From assembly GCA_900542325.1 (NCBI GenBank), contig UQMY01000017.1, forward strand, positions 1 through 56,408: DNA of 56,408 nucleotides. Reading direction: 5' to 3'. Under the pieces are notes generated by a model. It did no database searches, had not been told where the DNA came from, and saw nothing but the letters and a program-made list of their open reading frames with translations. A program made the position numbers and the translations under genes. The stretch is from an uncultured Collinsella sp. (GTDB lineage Bacteria > Actinomycetota > Coriobacteriia > Coriobacteriales > Coriobacteriaceae). Shown here piece by piece: positions 17,335 to 25,929 of the stretch; position 1 is the first letter of the stretch; the number at the start of each line of letters is the position of its first letter.

Positions 17335-19911
17335 ATGTGCGATTGCACAGATCATAAGGATGAGATCCCTGCCTACGACGCGCAGGCCATTGAGTCCAAG
17401 TGGATGAAGGCCTGGGAGGACTCCAACCTCTTTGCCGTCGACACCGACGCCAGCAAGCCCAAGAAGTACGTGCTCGAGATGTTCCCGTATCCGTCGGGCG
17501 ACCTGCACATGGGCCACGCGCGCAACTATACCATCGGCGATGCCATGGCCCGTCAGGCCCGCATGCGCGGCTACGATGTGCTGCACCCCATCGGCTTTGA
17601 CGCCTTTGGCCTGCCTGCCGAGAACGCCGCCATCAAGCACAACACGCAGGCTGCCGCCTGGACGTATAAGAACATGGACCAGGCTCTCGCCACGATGAAG
17701 CGCATGGGCTTCTCCTACGATCTGGATCGCATGGTCAAGACCTGCAGCCCCGATTATTACCGTTGGGGTCAGTGGATCTTTGAGAAGTTGTGGGAAAAGG
17801 GCCTGGTCTACCGCAAGAAGAACCCGGTCAACTGGTGCCCCACCTGCAAGACCGTTCTGGCCAACGAGCAGGTCACCGAGGGCAAGTGCTGGCGCTGCGG
17901 CACCGAGCCCGAGAAGCGCGACCTGGAGCAGTGGTACTTCAAGATTACCGAGTACTCTCAGGAGCTGCTCGATGATCTGGAGAAGCTCCCCGGCTGGCCC
18001 GAGCGCGTCAAGCAGATGCAGGCCAACTGGATCGGCCGCTCCGAGGGCGCCGAGGTCGACTTTACCCTGTGCGATGCCGATGGCGAGCCCATCGAGGGCG
18101 ACGAGGGCAAGATCACCGTTTTCACCACGCGCGCCGACACGCTCTTTGGCGTTTCCTTCTTTGTCCTGGCTCCTGAGTACGCCCGTCTGCACGAGCTCGT
18201 CGAGGGCACTCAGTACGAGGAAGCCGTCACCAAGATTGTCGAGGACTCCAAGCATATCTCTGCCGTCGAGCGTGCCCAGGGCACCCTCGAGAAGCACGGC
18301 GCCTTTACGGGCCGCTACGTGGTGAACCCCGTCAACGGCGAGAAGATCCCCGTGTGGGTTGCCGACTACGTCGTAGCCGATTACGGCACCGGTGCCGTCA
18401 TGGCCGTTCCCTGCGGCGACCAGCGCGACTTTGAGTTCGCCCGCAAGTACGACCTGCCGATCGTGCCGATCATCCTGGACGATGAGGATCGCGCTGCCGT
18501 CGAGGCCAGCGGCGAGACCATCGATACCTTCCACGCCGAGACTGTCGACTGGGATTGCGCCCACGCTGCCGAGGGCACGCTCGTCCAGTCCGGCAAGTAC
18601 ACTGGCATGCGCGGTGGTAAGCACTCCGAGGGCGAGGCTGCCATCGTGGCCGACCTCGAGGCCATGGGCTGCGGTCGTCGCAAGGTCGAGTTCCGCCTGC
18701 GCGACTGGCTCATCAGCCGCCAACGCTATTGGGGCAATCCCATCCCGGCCATCCACTGCGAGCACTGCGGCATCGTGCCCGTGCCCGAGGATCAACTGCC
18801 GGTGACGCTGCCCGAGAACCTGGACCTGGGCGCCGGCGAAACCCTCGCCGAGTGCAAGGAGTTCTACGAGACCACCTGCCCGGTCTGCGGCCGCCCGGCC
18901 AAGCGTGAGACCGATACCATGGACACCTTCACCTGCTCCAGCTGGTATTACCTGCGCTATACCGATCCGCACAACACCGAGCTGCCCTTCTCCCGCGAGG
19001 CTGCCGATCGTTGGATGCCCGTCGATAACTACATCGGCGGTATCGAGCACGCCATTTTGCACCTGCTCTACAGCCGTTTCTTTACCAAGGCACTGCGCGA
19101 CCTGGGTCTGCTGAGTGTGGACGAGCCCTTCACTAACCTGCTGTGCCAGGGCATGGTCAAGGACGAGAACGGCGAGACCATGTCCAAGTCCAAGGGCAAC
19201 GTCGTGCCCCCGAGCTCGGTCATCGAGCCCTATGGCGCCGACACCATGCGTCTGGCGATTCTGTTTATCGCCCCGCCCGAGAAGGACTTCGACTGGGATC
19301 CTAAGGCCGTCGAGGGTGCGAACCGCTTTATCAAGCGCGCCTGGCGTATCGTGTGGCAGCTCGTCCAGTCCGGCGACGCCAGCGTGGCCTTCGACAAGTC
19401 CGTGCTCGACGAGGTCGCGCTCAAGCTCTATCGCGAGCGTCACCGCACCATTGCCAAGTGCACCGAGGACTATGACCGCGGCCAGTTCAACACCGCGATC
19501 TCGGCCGTCATGGAGCTCGTCAATGCGGCGAGCGCCTACCTCAACGCCACCGAGGGTGCCACCCGCGACAAGGCGCTGTGCTACGGCGTTGCCAAGGATA
19601 TCGTGAGCGTCCTTGCCCCCATCTGCCCGTTCTGGGCCGATGAACTGTGGCATGAGGCACTCGGCTGCGAGGGCAACGCCTACACCGCCGCCTGGCCCGA
19701 GTTCGACTTGGCCGAGTCCATCGAGGACACGGTGCAGATCGTCGTACAGGTGCTCGGCAAGGTCCGCGGCCGCATCGACGTCGCCCGCGACGCCTCCAAC
19801 GAGGAGATGCAGGCTGCCGCTGAGGAAGCCGTCGCCAAGTGGCTCGAGGGCAAGACGGTCGTCAAGGCCATCTGCGTGCCCGGCAAGCTGGTCAACCTGG
19901 TGGTCAAATAA
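17335..19911 (+). CDS. leuS: Leucyl-tRNA synthetase
   Basis: 858 residues from ATG 17335, preceded by AAAGGAGCTGAT; a longer in-frame start at 17290 would lie inside the hairpin arm and is rejected. Class I signatures: HMGH at 58-61 (HIGH motif) and MSKSK at 616-620, here with Thr instead of the first Lys of KMSKS. The CP1 editing domain lies between (GTGAVMAVPCGDQRD), and the RDWLISRQRYWGNPIP segment follows. The N terminus MCDCTDHKDE is a short Cys-containing extension. It charges tRNA-Leu in the cytosol. The gene is single, with its own leader and terminator. Confidence 0.97.
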   Translation: MCDCTDHKDEIPAYDAQAIESKWMKAWEDSNLFAVDTDASKPKKYVLEMFPYPSGDLHMGHARNYTIGDAMARQARMRGYDVLHPIGFDAFGLPAENAAIKHNTQAAAWTYKNMDQALATMKRMGFSYDLDRMVKTCSPDYYRWGQWIFEKLWEKGLVYRKKNPVNWCPTCKTVLANEQVTEGKCWRCGTEPEKRDLEQWYFKITEYSQELLDDLEKLPGWPERVKQMQANWIGRSEGAEVDFTLCDADGEPIEGDEGKITVFTTRADTLFGVSFFVLAPEYARLHELVEGTQYEEAVTKIVEDSKHISAVERAQGTLEKHGAFTGRYVVNPVNGEKIPVWVADYVVADYGTGAVMAVPCGDQRDFEFARKYDLPIVPIILDDEDRAAVEASGETIDTFHAETVDWDCAHAAEGTLVQSGKYTGMRGGKHSEGEAAIVADLEAMGCGRRKVEFRLRDWLISRQRYWGNPIPAIHCEHCGIVPVPEDQLPVTLPENLDLGAGETLAECKEFYETTCPVCGRPAKRETDTMDTFTCSSWYYLRYTDPHNTELPFSREAADRWMPVDNYIGGIEHAILHLLYSRFFTKALRDLGLLSVDEPFTNLLCQGMVKDENGETMSKSKGNVVPPSSVIEPYGADTMRLAILFIAPPEKDFDWDPKAVEGANRFIKRAWRIVWQLVQSGDASVAFDKSVLDEVALKLYRERHRTIAKCTEDYDRGQFNTAISAVMELVNAASAYLNATEGATRDKALCYGVAKDIVSVLAPICPFWADELWHEALGCEGNAYTAAWPEFDLAESIEDTVQIVVQVLGKVRGRIDVARDASNEEMQAAAEEAVAKWLEGKTVVKAICVPGKLVNLVVK

Positions 19912-19940
19912 GCTCTGCGCGTAAAGCTGACATGCAATAA

Positions 19941-19976
19941 ACGAGGGACGGTCCGGTTGGGTCGTCCCTCGTTTTG
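19941..19976 (+). terminator. leuS terminator
   Basis: ACGAGGGACG (19941-19950) pairs with CGTCCCTCGT (19963-19972), followed by TTTTG. Confidence 0.85.
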
Positions 19977-20015
19977 TGTTGTCTGCCCTGCTTAGTCAGT
20001 GCGTCGCACCGTCTT

Positions 20016-20588
20016 CTACGGGATGTGTACCAGGTCCCTAAAGTAAACGTTGCCCGTTGCCTCTTCGAACATCCAGATGTTGAGGTAGATGTCGTTGAGG
20101 TCGTTGTTCACATCAAAGTCCGGGTCGTCGAAGGTGCCTACAAAGGTGAGCATGGCGCGCGTTTCCTCGCCCGCTGCGACCTGCTGGCGCATGCGCACAT
20201 CGCGGACCACGCCGTTGACGTGGGCATAGGAGTCCACATCTCCAAACATCATGTCGACATCGGTGTTGTTTGTCACCGCAAAGACCAACGCGGCGTCGCT
20301 GTAGCCATCCGTGTCCTTGCCCACGCAGATAACATGGACGTTCTCGTCTGCCTCAAGGTCGATGGGGAACTGTTCTTGGGGGTCGGGACTCAGGCTCTGG
20401 GGATCGACGATGTCTTCGTTTATTTTGTCGAAGCTTTCCGATGGCGTCTTTTTCTCGATGGCTTTGGTGCTGCCAGGGTTCGGTTCGTATGTTCCGGTTT
20501 TGCCATTCGTGTTGCCGCAGCCTAAGAGGGCCAACGAGCACGTTGCGATGGCGAGCGCAGTCATGCAGAGGGTGCCTAGGCATTTCAT
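20016..20588 (-). CDS. Predicted secreted lipoprotein, function unknown
   Basis: 190 residues with a lipoprotein signal peptide ending in SLALLGCGN (Cys at about residue 24). A low-complexity linker rich in Pro, Thr and Lys follows to about residue 70. The remaining part is predicted beta-rich (ALVFAVTNNTDVDMMFG, RAMLTFVGTFDD) and resembles the Ig-like DUF4352/DUF5067 class of small surface lipoproteins. It converges on leuS and diverges from rimP. I cannot assign a role. Confidence 0.75.
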   Translation of the reverse strand: MKCLGTLCMTALAIATCSLALLGCGNTNGKTGTYEPNPGSTKAIEKKTPSESFDKINEDIVDPQSLSPDPQEQFPIDLEADENVHVICVGKDTDGYSDAALVFAVTNNTDVDMMFGDVDSYAHVNGVVRDVRMRQQVAAGEETRAMLTFVGTFDDPDFDVNNDLNDIYLNIWMFEEATGNVYFRDLVHIP

Positions 20589-20850
20589 AGGTGCCTCCTT
20601 GCCGTAGAGGATTTGGAAAGGTTCGTCGTTGCGCGACTTGCTGGCCGGCTTGTTGCGGAATGTCCCTTAGCGTAAGTCTGATCGATAAGGGCTCGGGGAG
20701 GAATGCCCTTGGGGTCCGAACAGACCTGTGGATTGGGACGCATGGCCCGTTTTGGGACTGTTGAGGGTGCGCCGCATGGGGTTCCTCGACCAATTGTCCT
20801 ATTCTTGTGGAGAAGCTGTGCGCACGCTGACCTGCAGATTCGTACTGTGC

Positions 20851-20879
20851 TTGCACGTTTTCGCAGGTATTGGTATAGT
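20851..20879 (+). promoter_or_regulatory. Strong promoter of the rimP-nusA-infB operon
   Basis: TTGCAC (20851-20856), 17-base spacer, TATAGT (20874-20879). Transcription would begin near 20886, giving a leader of about 72 bases. Confidence 0.75.
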
Positions 20880-20907
20880 TTGCTTGCAAATGAAGTTGCA
20901 ATTGAAA

Positions 20908-20937
20908 GAAGTGGGGTTTCGGCCCCGCTTCTTTTTT
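20908..20937 (+). terminator. Terminator-like hairpin in the rimP leader (possible attenuator)
   Basis: GAAGTGGGG pairs with CCCCGCTTC around a TTTCGG loop and is followed by six T. It stands about 20 bases after the predicted start of transcription and before rimP, so it could attenuate the operon. NusA, encoded downstream, acts on such hairpins, which allows autoregulation (inference). Confidence 0.65.
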
Positions 20938-20957
20938 GTATGGATGGAGGTGCCGCA

Positions 20958-21452
20958 ATGGTCAAAACTAAGACCGAGCAGGCGATCATCGACGCGCTCG
21001 AGGCCGTTGCTCCCCAGCACGATGTCGACATCGTTGACGTCGAGCTCGTGGGTGCCACCAAGGCCCCCTGCGTGCGTGTGCGTATCGAGGGTGCCGAGGG
21101 CCAGAGCCTGTCGCTCAATGACGTCACGGCCAACACCAAGTGGGTCGGCGATGTGATTGAGGAGCTCGATCCCATCTCTTCGAGCTATACGCTCGAGGTG
21201 TCGAGCCCGGGTATGGCGCGCCCGCTGCGCCGCCCGTGCGACTTTGCCCGCTTTGTGGGCGAGAACTGTGAGCTCACCTCCACCGCCACCGAGGGCCGTC
21301 GCAAGTACGCCGGCAAGATTGCCGCTGCGACCGAGACCGACGTGACCCTCGAGCTCGAGAACGGCGAGTCCGTCACCCTCGATTTCTCTGATGTTAAAAA
21401 GTGCAAGTTGAAGCCCACCTACGACTTCAAGCCCGCGAAGGAAGGAAAGTAA
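20958..21452 (+). CDS. rimP: Ribosome maturation factor RimP
   Basis: 164 residues from ATG 20958, with GGAGG nine bases upstream. It has the two-domain RimP form: an N-terminal alpha/beta domain with VDVELVGATKAPCVRVRIEG, the conserved YTLEVSSPGMARPLRRPCDF, and a C-terminal SH3-like domain. RimP helps mature the 30S subunit. It is first in an operon with nusA, which starts one base after its stop. Confidence 0.95.
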   Translation: MVKTKTEQAIIDALEAVAPQHDVDIVDVELVGATKAPCVRVRIEGAEGQSLSLNDVTANTKWVGDVIEELDPISSSYTLEVSSPGMARPLRRPCDFARFVGENCELTSTATEGRRKYAGKIAAATETDVTLELENGESVTLDFSDVKKCKLKPTYDFKPAKEGK

Positions 21453-21453
21453 G

Positions 21454-22701
21454 ATGGCAGCATCCGACATGATGTCCGCCCTGATGGAGCTTTGCCAGGA
21501 GAAGCACATCGACCAGCTCTACCTGATCGACCGCCTGGAGCAGTCGCTCGCCAAGAGCTATGCCGAGATCCTGCATCTTGAGTGGGGCGCCAAGGTGACC
21601 ATCGACCGCACCACCGGCAAGATCTACGTCTACCGCCTGGAGCCGATCGACGATTCCATGGACGAGGAGGGCAACTTCACCGAGTTCGAGGAGATCGACG
21701 TCACCCCTAAGAACACGAGCCGCATCGCTGCCCAGCACGCCAAGGCCGAGATCAACGCCATCGTGCGCAACTCCGCCCGCGAGCAGATCTACGAGGAGTT
21801 CTCCGGCCGCATCGGTGACCTCATCAGCGGTACCGTGCTGCAGTCCACGCCCGACTTCACGATCGTCAAGATTCGCGAGGGCGTCGAGGCCGAGCTGCCG
21901 CACTTCGATCAGCGCCGTTACGAGAACGAGCGCAACGAGCGCCCGATGGGCGAGCGTTACCTGCACAACCAGCACATCAAGGCCGTGATCATCGACGTTC
22001 GCGACCCCAACTCCAACCTGCAGCCGGTTCGTGGCGAGCACAGCCGTCCGCCGATTGTCATCTCCCGTACCCACCCCGAGCTCATGCGTCGTCTGTTTGA
22101 GCAGGAGGTGCCCGAGATCTATGAGGGCACCGTCCAGATCAAGTCGATCGCCCGCGAGCCCGGCCAGCGTTCCAAGGTCGCCGTCCACTCGCTCGACGAC
22201 CGTCTGGATCCCGTGGGCGCCTGCGTCGGCCCCAAGGGCAGCCGTGTTCGCGCTGTCGTGGGCGAGCTCCGTGGCGAGCGCGTCGACGTCATCCTGTGGG
22301 ATGCCGATCCTGCCGTCTACGTTGCCAACGCCCTGTCGCCTGCCAAGGTCACCCGCGTCCTCATCGACGAGGAGAAGGCCTACGCCGGCGTCATCGTGCC
22401 CGATGACCAGCTGTCCCTCGCCATCGGCAAGGAGGGCCAGAACGCCCGCCTCGCTGCGCGCCTGACCGGCTGGCACATCGACATCAAGTCCGAGACGCTT
22501 GCCGCCGACATCCTCAAGAACGTTCCCGTTCACGAGGAGCCCGCCGCCGACCTGATCGGTGACGAGGAGGACGAGGACGTCCGCCGCTGCGAGTACGTGT
22601 CCGAGGACGGCGTCCAGTGCCGCAACCAGGCTCGTCCCGGCTCCCGTTTCTGCGGTGTCCACGACACCGACGCCTTCGATGATGCGGAGGACCTGATCTA
22701 G
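21454..22701 (+). CDS. nusA: Transcription elongation/antitermination factor NusA with Cys-rich tail
   Basis: 415 residues. N-terminal RNA-polymerase-binding domain (1-125), S1 domain (about 130-200, SGRIGDLISGTVLQ), KH1 and KH2 (about 230-345, DPVGACVGPKGSRVRAV and LAIGKEGQNARLAARLTGW). It binds RNA polymerase and modulates pausing and termination. After an acidic stretch the C terminus holds C379-x9-C389-x10-C400-x2-H403, which looks like a small zinc-binding knuckle not found in E. coli or Bacillus NusA. The usual ylxR gene that follows nusA in many Gram-positives is missing; the Cys motif may replace part of that role (inference). Confidence 0.95.
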   Translation: MAASDMMSALMELCQEKHIDQLYLIDRLEQSLAKSYAEILHLEWGAKVTIDRTTGKIYVYRLEPIDDSMDEEGNFTEFEEIDVTPKNTSRIAAQHAKAEINAIVRNSAREQIYEEFSGRIGDLISGTVLQSTPDFTIVKIREGVEAELPHFDQRRYENERNERPMGERYLHNQHIKAVIIDVRDPNSNLQPVRGEHSRPPIVISRTHPELMRRLFEQEVPEIYEGTVQIKSIAREPGQRSKVAVHSLDDRLDPVGACVGPKGSRVRAVVGELRGERVDVILWDADPAVYVANALSPAKVTRVLIDEEKAYAGVIVPDDQLSLAIGKEGQNARLAARLTGWHIDIKSETLAADILKNVPVHEEPAADLIGDEEDEDVRRCEYVSEDGVQCRNQARPGSRFCGVHDTDAFDDAEDLI

Positions 22702-22792
22702 CGCGCGGTCGCGCCGGGCGGGTCCCGGCGCGTCTCCCACGCTCGTTCAGTCTCTAGGCACCCAAGGTGCCAGAAAGGGTAGGTGAAGTCAT

Positions 22793-25507
22793 ATGGCAAA
22801 AGTCCGTGTGTCCACCCTGGCCAAAGAGTTCGGCATGACCTCTAAGGAACTGATGGGTCATCTCGCCGAAATGAAGATTCCCGCTAAGTCCGCTTCCTCC
22901 GCCCTGGAGGACGCTTACGTCGCCATGGTCCGCAAGCAGCTCGCCTCGGTGATCGAGGCCCGCGCCCAGGAAGTCGAGGCCGCCAAGCAGGCCGAGGAGC
23001 AGGCCGCTGCCGCCGAGGAGGCAGCACGTGCTGCCGAGGCAGAGCGCGAGCGCATCGCCGCCGAGAAGGCACGCGAGGAGGAGCGCCGCCAGTTCGCCGC
23101 CGCCCGGGCTGCCGAGGAGGCCGCCCGCGCCGAGGCCGAGGCCAAGAAGAAGGCCGAGCAGGAGCGCCTTGCCCGCGAGAAGGAGGAGGCCGCCCGCGAG
23201 GCCCAGCGCCGCGCCGTTCCCGCTTCCGACTCCGGTTCGCGCTTCCGTTCGCTGCTTGACCAGATCGCCGCACAGGAGACCGTGCTCAAGGAGAAGAAGG
23301 ACGCCGAGCAGAAGGCCAAGGCCGAGCGCGCTGCCGAGCGCGGCAACCGTCGTGGCGGCAACAGCGACCGTCGCGGTGGCCGTCGTAACGATCGCAACGC
23401 CTCCGACAACAACTCCGAGCGCAACGCCTCCGAGAACCGCCCGCACACCCATCGCACCAATGCCAGCAACAACGTCGCTGCCGGTATGGACTTCCCCAAC
23501 CCCGACAAGCAGGGCAAGGGCAAGAAGCGCAAGGGCGGTCACAACAACGAAGAGGACCACTACAGCCGCATGGCTCGCGAGGCCGAGGAGTACAGCCGCG
23601 AGAAGGTGCTCGAGGAGGCTCGTGCCGCCGTCGAGGAGGCCTCTCGCGAGTCCACTGGTCGTCGCAAAAAGCGCAAGGAGAAGCGCGAGCGCGAGGCCGC
23701 AAAGGCTCAGGAAGAGCGCAAGATTGAGGAGGCGCTGGCCCAGGGCGTGAACCCCGAGGACCTCGACGCCATCAAGGTCTCCCAGGGCGTTACCGTCCAG
23801 GAGCTCGCCGAGGCGCTCGACGTTCCGGCCAACGACATCATCAAGCGCCTGTTCCTGCTGGGTACGCCGCTTACCATGACGCAGTCCATGTCCGACGACC
23901 TTGTCGAGCTCGTTGCCGACGACTTGGGCCGTCAGATCAAGATCATCACCCCCGAGGAGGAGAACACCTTCTCGTTCTACGACGATCCCGCCGACCTTAA
24001 GCCGCGCGCCCCGGTCGTCACCGTCATGGGCCACGTCGACCACGGCAAGACGAGCCTGCTCGACGCCATCCGTCACACCGGCGTCGCTGCCGGCGAGGCG
24101 GGCGGCATTACCCAGGCCATCGGCGCTTCGCAGGTCATGATCAACGACCGCAAGATCACCTTCATCGATACCCCCGGTCACGCCACCTTTACGGCCATGC
24201 GTGCCCGCGGCGCCAAGGTGACCGACATCGTCATCCTGATCGTGGCTGCCGACGACGGCGTCATGCCCCAGACCATCGAGTCGATCAACCACGCCAAGGC
24301 CGCCGGCGTTCCCATCGTCGTCGCCGTCAACAAGATTGATAAGCCGGGCGCCAACCCCGACCGCGTGCGCCAGGAGCTCACCGAGTACGGCATCATCCCC
24401 GAGGAGTGGGGCGGACAGAACATGTTCGTCAACATCTCGGCCAAGCAGAAGATCGGTATCGACGACCTGCTCGAGACCGTCCTGCTCCAGGCCGACGTGC
24501 TCGAGCTCAAGGCCAACCCCGATACGTTCGCTTCGGGCAACGTCCTCGAGGCTAAGCTCGACAAGGGCCGCGGCTCGGTTGCCACGGTGCTCGTGACCCG
24601 CGGTACCCTGCACGTGGGCGATACGCTGGTCGCCGGCCTTACCTACGGCCGCGTCCGCGCCATGCTCGACCCCAAGGGCAACGCCGTCACCGAGGCCGGT
24701 CCCTCCGACGCCGTCGAGATTCTGGGCCTGCAGTCCGTCCCCAACGCCGGCGATGAGTTCCGCGTGTTCGAGGACGAGCGCGAGGCTCGCGCCCTGGCCG
24801 ACGAGCGTTCGCTCAAGGCCCGCATCGAGGAGCAGAGCCGCGTGAAGCATGTGACGCTCGAGAACCTCTTCGAGACCATCGCCGACGCCGAGGTCAAGGA
24901 GCTCAACCTGATCATCAAGGCCGACGTCCAGGGTTCTATCGAGGCCCTTCAGGACTCCCTCGACAAGATGGACCAGTCCGAGGTGCGCATCAACACGATC
25001 CACTCCGCCGTTGGCGCCATCAACGAGACCGACGTCGTTCTGGCCGACGCCTCCAACGCCATCATCATCGGCTTTGGCGTCCGTCCCGACGGCAAGGCCC
25101 GCTCCGCCGCCGAGCGCGAGGGCGTCGAGATCCGTTGCTACGACGTCATCTACAAGTGCCTCGAGGACCTCGACGCAGCCCGTATCGGCATGCTCAAGCC
25201 CACCGAGGTCGAGGTTTCCACGGGTACCGCGACCGTTCTGGACACCTTCAAGGTGCCCAAGGTCGGTATCGCCGCCGGTGTCCGCGTCGAAGAGGGCGAG
25301 ATCGCCGCGACCGATTCCGTGCGCCTGGTGCGCGACGGCATCGTGGTCTTCAACGGTAAAATCGCCTCGATGCGCCACTACAAGGACGAGGCCAAGAGCC
25401 TCAAGAGCGGCTCCGAGGGCGGTATTGGCCTGGAGAACTTCCAGGACATCAAGCCTGGCGACACCATTGAGGGCTACCGCATCGACCAGGTTGCCCGTAC
25501 CGAGTAG
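22793..25507 (+). CDS. infB: Translation initiation factor IF-2
   Basis: 904 residues. An N-terminal IF2N domain (MAKVRVSTLAKEFGMTSKEL) is followed by about 290 residues of charged, Ala/Glu/Arg-rich coiled coil and Arg/Asn-rich linker. The second IF2N domain (about 325-375) and the GTPase follow, with G1 GHVDHGKT at 413-420, DTPGH, and NKIDKPG. Domains II to IV complete the protein (KADVQGSIEALQDSL). It delivers fMet-tRNA to the 30S subunit. ATG 22793 has a weak ribosome site (GGTGAAG). Ninety-one bases with a GC-rich hairpin separate it from nusA. Confidence 0.97.
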   Translation: MAKVRVSTLAKEFGMTSKELMGHLAEMKIPAKSASSALEDAYVAMVRKQLASVIEARAQEVEAAKQAEEQAAAAEEAARAAEAERERIAAEKAREEERRQFAAARAAEEAARAEAEAKKKAEQERLAREKEEAAREAQRRAVPASDSGSRFRSLLDQIAAQETVLKEKKDAEQKAKAERAAERGNRRGGNSDRRGGRRNDRNASDNNSERNASENRPHTHRTNASNNVAAGMDFPNPDKQGKGKKRKGGHNNEEDHYSRMAREAEEYSREKVLEEARAAVEEASRESTGRRKKRKEKREREAAKAQEERKIEEALAQGVNPEDLDAIKVSQGVTVQELAEALDVPANDIIKRLFLLGTPLTMTQSMSDDLVELVADDLGRQIKIITPEEENTFSFYDDPADLKPRAPVVTVMGHVDHGKTSLLDAIRHTGVAAGEAGGITQAIGASQVMINDRKITFIDTPGHATFTAMRARGAKVTDIVILIVAADDGVMPQTIESINHAKAAGVPIVVAVNKIDKPGANPDRVRQELTEYGIIPEEWGGQNMFVNISAKQKIGIDDLLETVLLQADVLELKANPDTFASGNVLEAKLDKGRGSVATVLVTRGTLHVGDTLVAGLTYGRVRAMLDPKGNAVTEAGPSDAVEILGLQSVPNAGDEFRVFEDEREARALADERSLKARIEEQSRVKHVTLENLFETIADAEVKELNLIIKADVQGSIEALQDSLDKMDQSEVRINTIHSAVGAINETDVVLADASNAIIIGFGVRPDGKARSAAEREGVEIRCYDVIYKCLEDLDAARIGMLKPTEVEVSTGTATVLDTFKVPKVGIAAGVRVEEGEIAATDSVRLVRDGIVVFNGKIASMRHYKDEAKSLKSGSEGGIGLENFQDIKPGDTIEGYRIDQVARTE

Positions 25508-25518
25508 GGGGTAGCGCT

Positions 25519-25929
25519 ATGAAGCAAACGCAGGCAACCCGCCGTTTGGGCGAGCAGCTTCGCGAGAAGCTCGGTTATATCCTGCTCTTTGAGGTTTCCG
25601 ATCCGCGTCTCGACCTGGTTACTTTGACCGCGGTCGAGGTCGCGGTGGACCGTTCGTTCGCGCGTGTGTTCGTGTCGTGCGATGCGAGCCGCTACGACGA
25701 GGTCATGGAGGCGCTCGCAAGCGCTAAGGGCCGTATTCGCAGCCTGTTGGCTCGCTCGCTCGATTGGCGTGTTACGCCCGAGCTCGATTTTCGCATCGAT
25801 CGCTCGACCGATGAGGCCGAGCGCATCACGCGTGCGCTGGAAAACGTTCCCGCCACGCTTGCGATCGAAAAGGACGAGGACGGCTATCCGATAGCGGATG
25901 CCGCCCAGGAGGCAGCTTTAGATGACTAA
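25519..25929 (+). CDS. rbfA: Ribosome-binding factor A
   Basis: 136 residues, a single KH-like domain: TRRLGEQLREKLGYILLFEVSDPRL at the start, then AVEVAVDRSFARVFVS and the C-terminal PELDFRIDRSTDEAERI. RbfA assists late 30S assembly in the cold and in general. It lies eleven bases after infB and overlaps the next gene by eight bases. Confidence 0.95.
   Translation: MKQTQATRRLGEQLREKLGYILLFEVSDPRLDLVTLTAVEVAVDRSFARVFVSCDASRYDEVMEALASAKGRIRSLLARSLDWRVTPELDFRIDRSTDEAERITRALENVPATLAIEKDEDGYPIADAAQEAALDD

Larger units (their letters stand above)
20589..20957. other. Divergent intergenic region upstream of rimP
   Basis: 369 bases with no convincing gene. An open + frame in phase with rimP reaches back to 20703, but it crosses the promoter and hairpin and has no coding character. 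It holds the rimP promoter and leader hairpin listed separately; no clear promoter for the minus-strand lipoprotein could be picked. Confidence 0.6.

Noticed and set aside
17314..19653. 779-codon minus-strand frame opposite leuS
   Set aside because: Same shadow effect; no start site, no motif.
20703..20957. N-terminal extension of rimP by 85 codons
   Set aside because: It runs through the promoter and terminator-like hairpin; the family length and ribosome site fit ATG 20958.
22754..25378. 874-codon open frame on the minus strand opposite infB
   Set aside because: Shadow of a GC-rich gene with strong third-position bias; repetitive Gly/Leu/Ala content with no domain, while infB is certain.
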